Shown in pieces: positions 58,694 to 64,000 of a stretch of DNA of 64,000 nucleotides. How positions within the stretch are numbered: position 1 is the first letter of the stretch; every line of letters begins with the position of its first letter. The DNA is from Larix kaempferi. Lineage: Eukaryota > Streptophyta > Pinopsida > Pinales > Pinaceae. The position numbers were made by a program, and so were the translations under genes. Under the pieces are notes generated by a model. That model searched no databases, was not told the origin of the DNA, and saw only the letters and a list, made by a program, of their open reading frames with translations. The DNA is taken from contig BSBM01000261.1 in NCBI GenBank assembly GCA_027924585.1, forward strand, positions 2,807,501 to 2,871,500, written 5' to 3'.

Positions 58694-61600
58694 AAACTTA
58701 GGGAGAAAATGGACCTGATACAAAAGGTTATGGACCAAATTCCCTAAAATGCATAAAAATATAAAGAAGAAGTAACTCCATGCCTTTAGAATGATATAAA
58801 GAGAATGAGCAAGAAGCCTCTTTGAGGGAGGAACCTCCTTTTAAATTATATGAAATGCACAAGATAAAATTATCTCTAAAACTAGGTATTCCTAGTACAT
58901 ATAGGAGACAAAGGGTACACTTACAATTAAAGGGTATGGCTGACCAATAAGGACAACATTAATATAACAATAGAAATGTAATAACTCAATATGTAGGGTT
59001 TAACACTCTTTGGAAAGGAGATCCCTTAGTAGGGATCATCAAGTAACCAATTGACGAGGACATTAATTTCCCTTTTTTTTTAGAGTCTTATAACTTATCT
59101 CCGCTATTTAGTCATGCGTATGTTTTGTTGTGAACATGATCCATGGCTTGTTTATCAATATTCATTATATCAATGTGGTATTAAAAATTTTCCTATAAAA
59201 AAATAATTTATTTATGGAAATTTGGAAATAAGGTGACACCCTACTAATATAGACCTCAAAAAGATGCACAATTTCCCTTCACTATGGCTCAAAATTGGCC
59301 TTCTAGGTATAGAAGAGACCTTGTATATGGAATTGTTGTGTTAATATAAATACTTAAAAAAAATCATCTTTCTATATAGAATGATTTATCTCATTACACC
59401 CCATAGAAATCATTTTGGAATAATCCAATAATAAAATTCTCATTAATTTCTTATATCTTGGAAATTGCATAACAAAGATGGCACACAATGATATTCTAAT
59501 TTGATAGTTACAATTTGATATAATTGTAACTAGGTTTGAAAAATGAGGGTAAGAGTAAACTATAATGTGGATTTGAAAAATCACACATCTCGTATTCTAA
59601 ATGAATATTTTTAGTTTGATGCAATATGAAATCAATTGCTTTGAACGCATTCTTAGATTGTTATATGATTTTTGGATATGAGCCATGTTAATATTTTGAA
59701 ACATTCCCAATGTTTTGAGTGGAAACCACCCTTCATCAAGGGATAAAACTATGGATTTTTGTGAGATTAAAAGTGAGCCCTTGGATTGACTAAATAAGAA
59801 TCAAAGGGCGTAGTTGTTAGAAAATAATATGAAGATATTAAGGTGGGTCTTGGTTAATTGGGTCAAATAATATTAAAATATTAAGGGGGGACTTGGTCAT
59901 TTAGGTCAACTAATATAATAAATTAGGGTCCACTAATATCATAAATTAGAGATGAGGAGGGATGGAAAAAATATTAAAGAACGTTTTCCTTCCACCTCTA
60001 AACCCCCTTCAACTTTTAATGCTTATCTATTTTTCCTTTTAGATCTAGGGGAATTGTTAATTGGCCAAGATTACCTAAGCAATGTTCGCCGCTCGAGTTC
60101 AAATCCAAATACCTACAACAATAAACCCTAAACTAGTGCTAGAAAAAAACAAGTCAACAACTACCAGGAAACTTGTGACTCAACCTAGGGTTGATACATC
60201 CCACCTAGGAGAACCTACCCTTCCAACTAATCCATAATAGACCAACATGTTCTTGGTGGGGATTGAACCCAACTAGGAAGAGATTTAATTCCCTCCTTTT
60301 ACAACTTGGGATACAATCCTTGGATTTTATTGTGTCCATAGACATAACCGTTAGTGTTGACATTTAATGATGGAAAGATGATGCACTTTCATATACTTAT
60401 GTGCACACAAGGATTGAAACAAAAGGCTCAGGCATTTGATCACTACCTTTGGTTCCCCCATGGAAACCTTAGGGGATGGACACCCTCATGGTAATTGAAC
60501 CTTGGTAACCAATGAAAATATCCTCATTCCTCATGGATGGACACAACTCCTTTGATCCTTTTAATATTTACCTATTCGGATTTGATTCTCCCTTATGATT
60601 AGATTTTTTTATCAAAACTTTTCTAATTGTTTTTATCCTACATGTCTCCTCTAGAGCCTCGCTTTTCAAACTTCTTTAGCGATCTATTAATTTTAAATTT
60701 ATATTTGAATTTTATAGGTCAATTTATTTTTCTATTTTAATTCATATATATTAAACCTTGCAATCCTTTCGCTTGAATTCATATTTAACCTTTTTTTTTT
60801 TATCTTTTCCAATGAAATTTTTCTTTCATAAATTACCCTGATAGCCTTAGCTTCATCATTCCAATTCTCTAGCTTGAAAGCAAAAGTGAGAATATTGTAC
60901 CTTGTTGGAACCACACAAATATCCACAAACAACAAGCTTGCTCACTTGTACATAACTTATGCCCCTACGGAATTGAACATGTGACCTTCAAGGAGAAAAT
61001 CCATGTTCTTAAATGTTAGTACCACTCATATTGTACAAAGCATCATATATGCTTCTTCTTTTTTCAAAAGAAAAAAGAAAAAAGGTCTACTCATCTATAT
61101 TAATAAAAAATGATTACTTATATTTGCTTTGGTAGCCATTATATTAAAAGTAGATTATTGATCTTCCACATGTCACATACTCTTCATAGTCCACTTCCAA
61201 GAAACTATACATTACTTATCATAACTTTATTTTTTGATAAAAACATGGTTTGTTTAATAGAAATAATATCTTCTCACTCGAATCCAAAAAAGAGAAACAT
61301 GTATTACAAGAAGCATATCAAGAGGGGATTCTAAGAGAATACAACTTCACCTCCAATCTCTAAATCAAGATATTGATCTGAATTTGCAGGATCTTTAATT
61401 AACCATGAATTATGTGTAAATGATCCAAATAGTTAACTATTGTAAAAGGATTTAAAATGGAACCTTTAAAGAGAGCACATAAATAAAAAGAATGCAAATA
61501 AAAGAGATTCAAACCACAATCTGAAGACAACAGTTGTTAATGGAGTTTTTCCATGAAGGACTACGTCTCCAGGTCCACCTCCAGTGAGACTGTTTCTATT

Positions 61601-61980
61601 AATTATTCAAATGCTGCAAATTACATCAATTCTAAGGACACTTTGAAATTATGTTTGTGAGCTACAAAAATAGACTGCACCATTGCGACTGTCTCGAAAA
61701 ATAGAGAAATTTGAGTATAAACACCCTATACTTTGCCAAAAACCTCCCTTGGCATGCAGATCAAAACCATATTCCCCTGCATTGTACGGTCATTGTATGA
61801 CCCACCTTGGGTTCTGTGCCTGCATAGAAATCCATACCGGCTATGAACTGTACCAAACCACACTCCAAAACCGTGGCTAAATAGCTTGGCAATGGAATTT
61901 TAGAGGGCCACGGGTAATGCGCCCATTTGGGGCTTCATATCTTATTTCAAAATTTAAAAATATAATAAAGATATGGTCCC
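58694..61980. other. No gene or element recognised
   Basis: AT-rich DNA with only short chance frames in all six frames. I see no LTR ends, RNA gene or tandem array. It may be very old repeat debris. Confidence 0.5.
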
Positions 61981-61984
61981 ACAC

Positions 61985-62330
61985 ATAGGGCGTTGGCCCA
62001 TTGGTAACACTTTGCATTGGTAGAGCAGAGGTCCCAAAGTCAAACCTGTAGGCCTTGATCTTTTATACATATAATATAAAATTTTTATATGTGGCGCATT
62101 GGCCCCGCCAGTGATCTTTCCATTGAATATATGCAATCATGTGGCCGGGGACTAAGCCCTCATCCTGCCCCTTTTTCCAATGGATAGACATATCAACTTT
62201 AAATATATATTTGTTGCTATGCATAGTCATCATCACTAATGGCGTAGTGGTAGGGAGTGTGGTGGGAGGGCGTTGGAGCTGGAGGGAGGTCAGGGGTTCG
62301 ATCCGCCCTACCCGCCATATTGTTTTGGTA
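61985..62330 (+). repeat. tRNA-like (SINE-type) pol III promoter segments
   Basis: At 62240-62250 TGGCGTAGTGG fits the A box and at 62295-62304 GGTTCGATCC fits the B box, 44 bases apart, as in tRNA-derived SINE heads. A weaker pair lies at 61994-62004 (TGGCCCATTGG) and about 62038-62047 (AAGTCAAACC). A third A-box-like TGGCGCATTGG is at about 62093. None folds as a complete tRNA by eye. No A-tail or target duplication is clear. Confidence 0.45.
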
Positions 62331-62399
62331 AAAAGAACAATAATGTGTCCAATCATACTACCATGTGGCGGCCTCCAATTGGTCCACGCTCCTCCCAAC

Positions 62400-62786
62400 T
62401 GTGCAATAATCCCGCTAAGTGTCAGAATGTAACAGGTCCATGTCACTGCCACGTGATGTTGACTCGACTGCCAACTCAACCTGCAACTTGCCACGTCATC
62501 CTACAATATTCCACGCAGCACCTCAAGGTGTTGCCACAATGATGTACAGTCCAGTTGTACAGGCCATGTGGCACTTTGTGGGTGTGCCACATTGCACCCC
62601 CTTTTTTGCCATTTTGATTGTTTATACAAAAATTCATAATTAAATATCTTTTACATCTGGAGTCTGTTTTGGACGAAACGAGCATCGCCATAAATATCTC
62701 GACAGTCTCTTCACAATGATGTGATCCTATTCAACATTTTAAGAATTTGATTTTTTTTTTTCATTTGGGAGGATCCACCTGTATCA
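62400..62786 (-). repeat. Start of the 3' LTR of E8
   Basis: On the minus strand the LTR appears to start TGATACAGGTGGATCC at 62786 and run leftward. The far end is not determined, as the other LTR is outside the window. The limit of 62400 is arbitrary. Confidence 0.4.
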
Positions 62787-62800
62787 AACCTCCCCACTAG
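62787..62800 (-). promoter_or_regulatory. Polypurine tract of E8
   Basis: The minus strand reads CTAGTGGGGAGGTT, about 30 bases after the pol stop and directly before the presumed LTR. Confidence 0.6.
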
Positions 62801-62828
62801 AAGCTTTTGGACCACCAAAAGCATGGAA

Positions 62829-64000
62829 TTATTCAACAAATAGGTGAGGGTACAACTCCCTCACCTTTCCAGTCTCTATCCATCATGCCTTGCTTGGATG
62901 CATTCCTTTAATACCCACTCGGGGATATTCCACATCACCTCTTCATGAATTCCTTATCCTTTTTTCAAGAATGATGTCTTCCTACATGTCATCAAGATGC
63001 TCAGGTGCAAAGTTATCAACAGAAGGAACATGAACATTCTCCTCTTGATCCATGATCACATGAGGCTCATACAATTTCAATTTCTCCACATTCACAATGG
63101 AATACATCTGCATATATGGAGGCAAATCTAACCGAAAAGCATTGTTACCAACTTTGCCCAAAATTGTGAAGGGTCCATACCTGAGTGGTTTAAGCTTTTT
63201 ACCTTCACCTTTAAGTCGGTCTTCGCTAATATGAAGCCAAAATTGATCACCAATTTGGAAATGATGATCCACTCAATGCTTGTCATGTCGTATCTTGTAC
63301 TTGGATTGGCTCTTTTCCAATTGTTCATGTACTGCATGGCGTACCAATTGGATTTGCTAGATAAACTTCAAATGCTTGTTAGCATCAACTTGTCCATCTT
63401 CCACGGAATATTTCCCATAAACAAAGTCTAAAGGAGACTTTAGCAAGTATTCAAAACATGTCTCAAATGGAGACCTTTGTGTAGAAGATTCTATGGCACA
63501 ATTGTAGGCATGTTGTACATAGTGCAACTGTTCATCCCAAATATTATGATGTTTAGCACAATATCCTCGGAATATATGTACTATTGTACGGTTTATTACT
63601 TCAGTTTGACCATCGGTTTGTGGATGGAAATTAGTTCTCTTCTTTAACTTAGTGTCCATAAGTTCCCACAAAGTTGACCAAAACTTCCCGAGGAAGCGAG
63701 AGTCCCGATCAGACACAATAGAAGAGGGTAACCCAAAATGAACCCAAACATTTTGGAAGAACAAATGAGAAATCATCTATGTTGTGACCTGATTTTTACA
63801 AGGCATTAAGATGCACATTTTACTGAACCTATCCACAACCACATACAAGTGATCATGACCTTTCCTAGACATAGGTAACCATCCCACAAAATCCATAGAC
63901 ACACTTTCCCATGAACGAGAAGATACAGGGAGTGGAGTGTACAAGCCCAACTTTCTGTTACTTGGCTTACTTGTAGCACACATAACACACCCCTTTACAT
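62829..64000 (-). pseudogene. E8: chromovirus integrase and chromodomain (continues off the right edge)
   Basis: Minus-strand end of a Ty3 polyprotein. The core has SMDFVGWLPMSRKGHDHLYV, VVVDRFSKM (first Asp), IVSDRDSRF (second Asp) and FHPQTDGQTEVINRT (Glu): the catalytic triad is intact. The C-terminal part has KPLRYGPFTILGKVG and PPYMQMYSIVNVEKLKLYEP. A chromodomain follows in 62981-62829 (RGDVEYPRVGIKGMHPSKA, then WIETGKVRELYPHLF). The frame holds with a small number of single-base stops (near 63774, 63273, 62979, 62950 and 62890) and is the best preserved integrase in the window. The stop codon is at 62831-62829. RT and gag lie outside. Confidence 0.85.

Noticed and set aside
62240-62304. 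Functional tRNA gene
   Set aside because: A and B boxes fit, but I could not fold an acceptor stem and anticodon arm by eye; a SINE head is more likely.

Overview
The window is 64 kb of repeat DNA from a large plant nuclear genome. I recognise no host gene in it. Nearly all of it is LTR retrotransposons, inserted into one another and partly decayed, plus one AT-rich foldback DNA element, several tandem arrays and a patch of tRNA-like (SINE-type) heads. Plant-type primer-binding sites (initiator tRNA-Met, tRNA-Asp, tRNA-Arg), Ty3 chromodomain integrases, a Tat/Athila-like Ty3 element with a 2.8 kb LTR, and the low GC and deep decay all suggest a seed plant with a giant genome. The element families remind me of gymnosperms, but that is inference.

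Left third (1-23069): an old, very long Ty3 element (E2, + strand) carries badly decayed gag, protease, RT, RNase H and integrase zinc-finger remnants between 11.1 and 17.1 kb. Its left LTR is split by a younger element, E1 (153-8646). E1 has 991-bp LTRs, a 5-bp target duplication (ATCTA), a tRNA-Arg type PBS and a gag-protease reading frame, but no polymerase or integrase. Downstream of its protease E1 carries about 1.8 kb of degenerate repeats that fold as short hairpins, and the stems co-vary from copy to copy. A 1.8-kb AT-rich element with long inverted ends (about 18.17-19.99 kb) interrupts the distal part of E2.

Middle (23471-43375): E3 is a Tat/Athila-like Ty3 element on the minus strand. 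It has a tRNA-Asp PBS, a 2772-bp 5' LTR, gag, protease, RT, RNase H and integrase, then an extra 507-codon ORF between integrase and the 3' LTR. Inside E3 sits E4 (26782-33624, + strand), a Ty1/copia element keeping only the end of RT and RNase H. Its RNase H is split by a solo LTR of E4's own family, and its 3' part holds five blocks of tandem repeats. E3 in turn lies inside E5, a minus-strand Ty1/copia element (43376-49112) whose protease is interrupted by a 961-bp solo LTR with a clean CATTA duplication.

Right third: a Ty3 chromovirus (gag to chromodomain, 51.25-55.91 kb) lies between two LTRs of another family (E6, 50292-58688, flanks ATTAT), with its own polypurine tract and LTR-like start at 55.94 kb. 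A stretch with no recognisable gene follows (58.7-62.0 kb). A second chromovirus (E8, minus strand) enters from the right edge.

The polyproteins recur in a standard order: Gag packages the RNA, protease cleaves the polyprotein, RT and RNase H copy the RNA from the tRNA primer, and integrase inserts the product. None looks able to act: every one has stops, frameshifts or changed catalytic residues. The most unusual signals are the co-varying hairpin array in E1, the dyad-bearing arrays in E4, a duplicated LTR end in E1 that carries the PBS spacer with it, and the extra ORF of E3.
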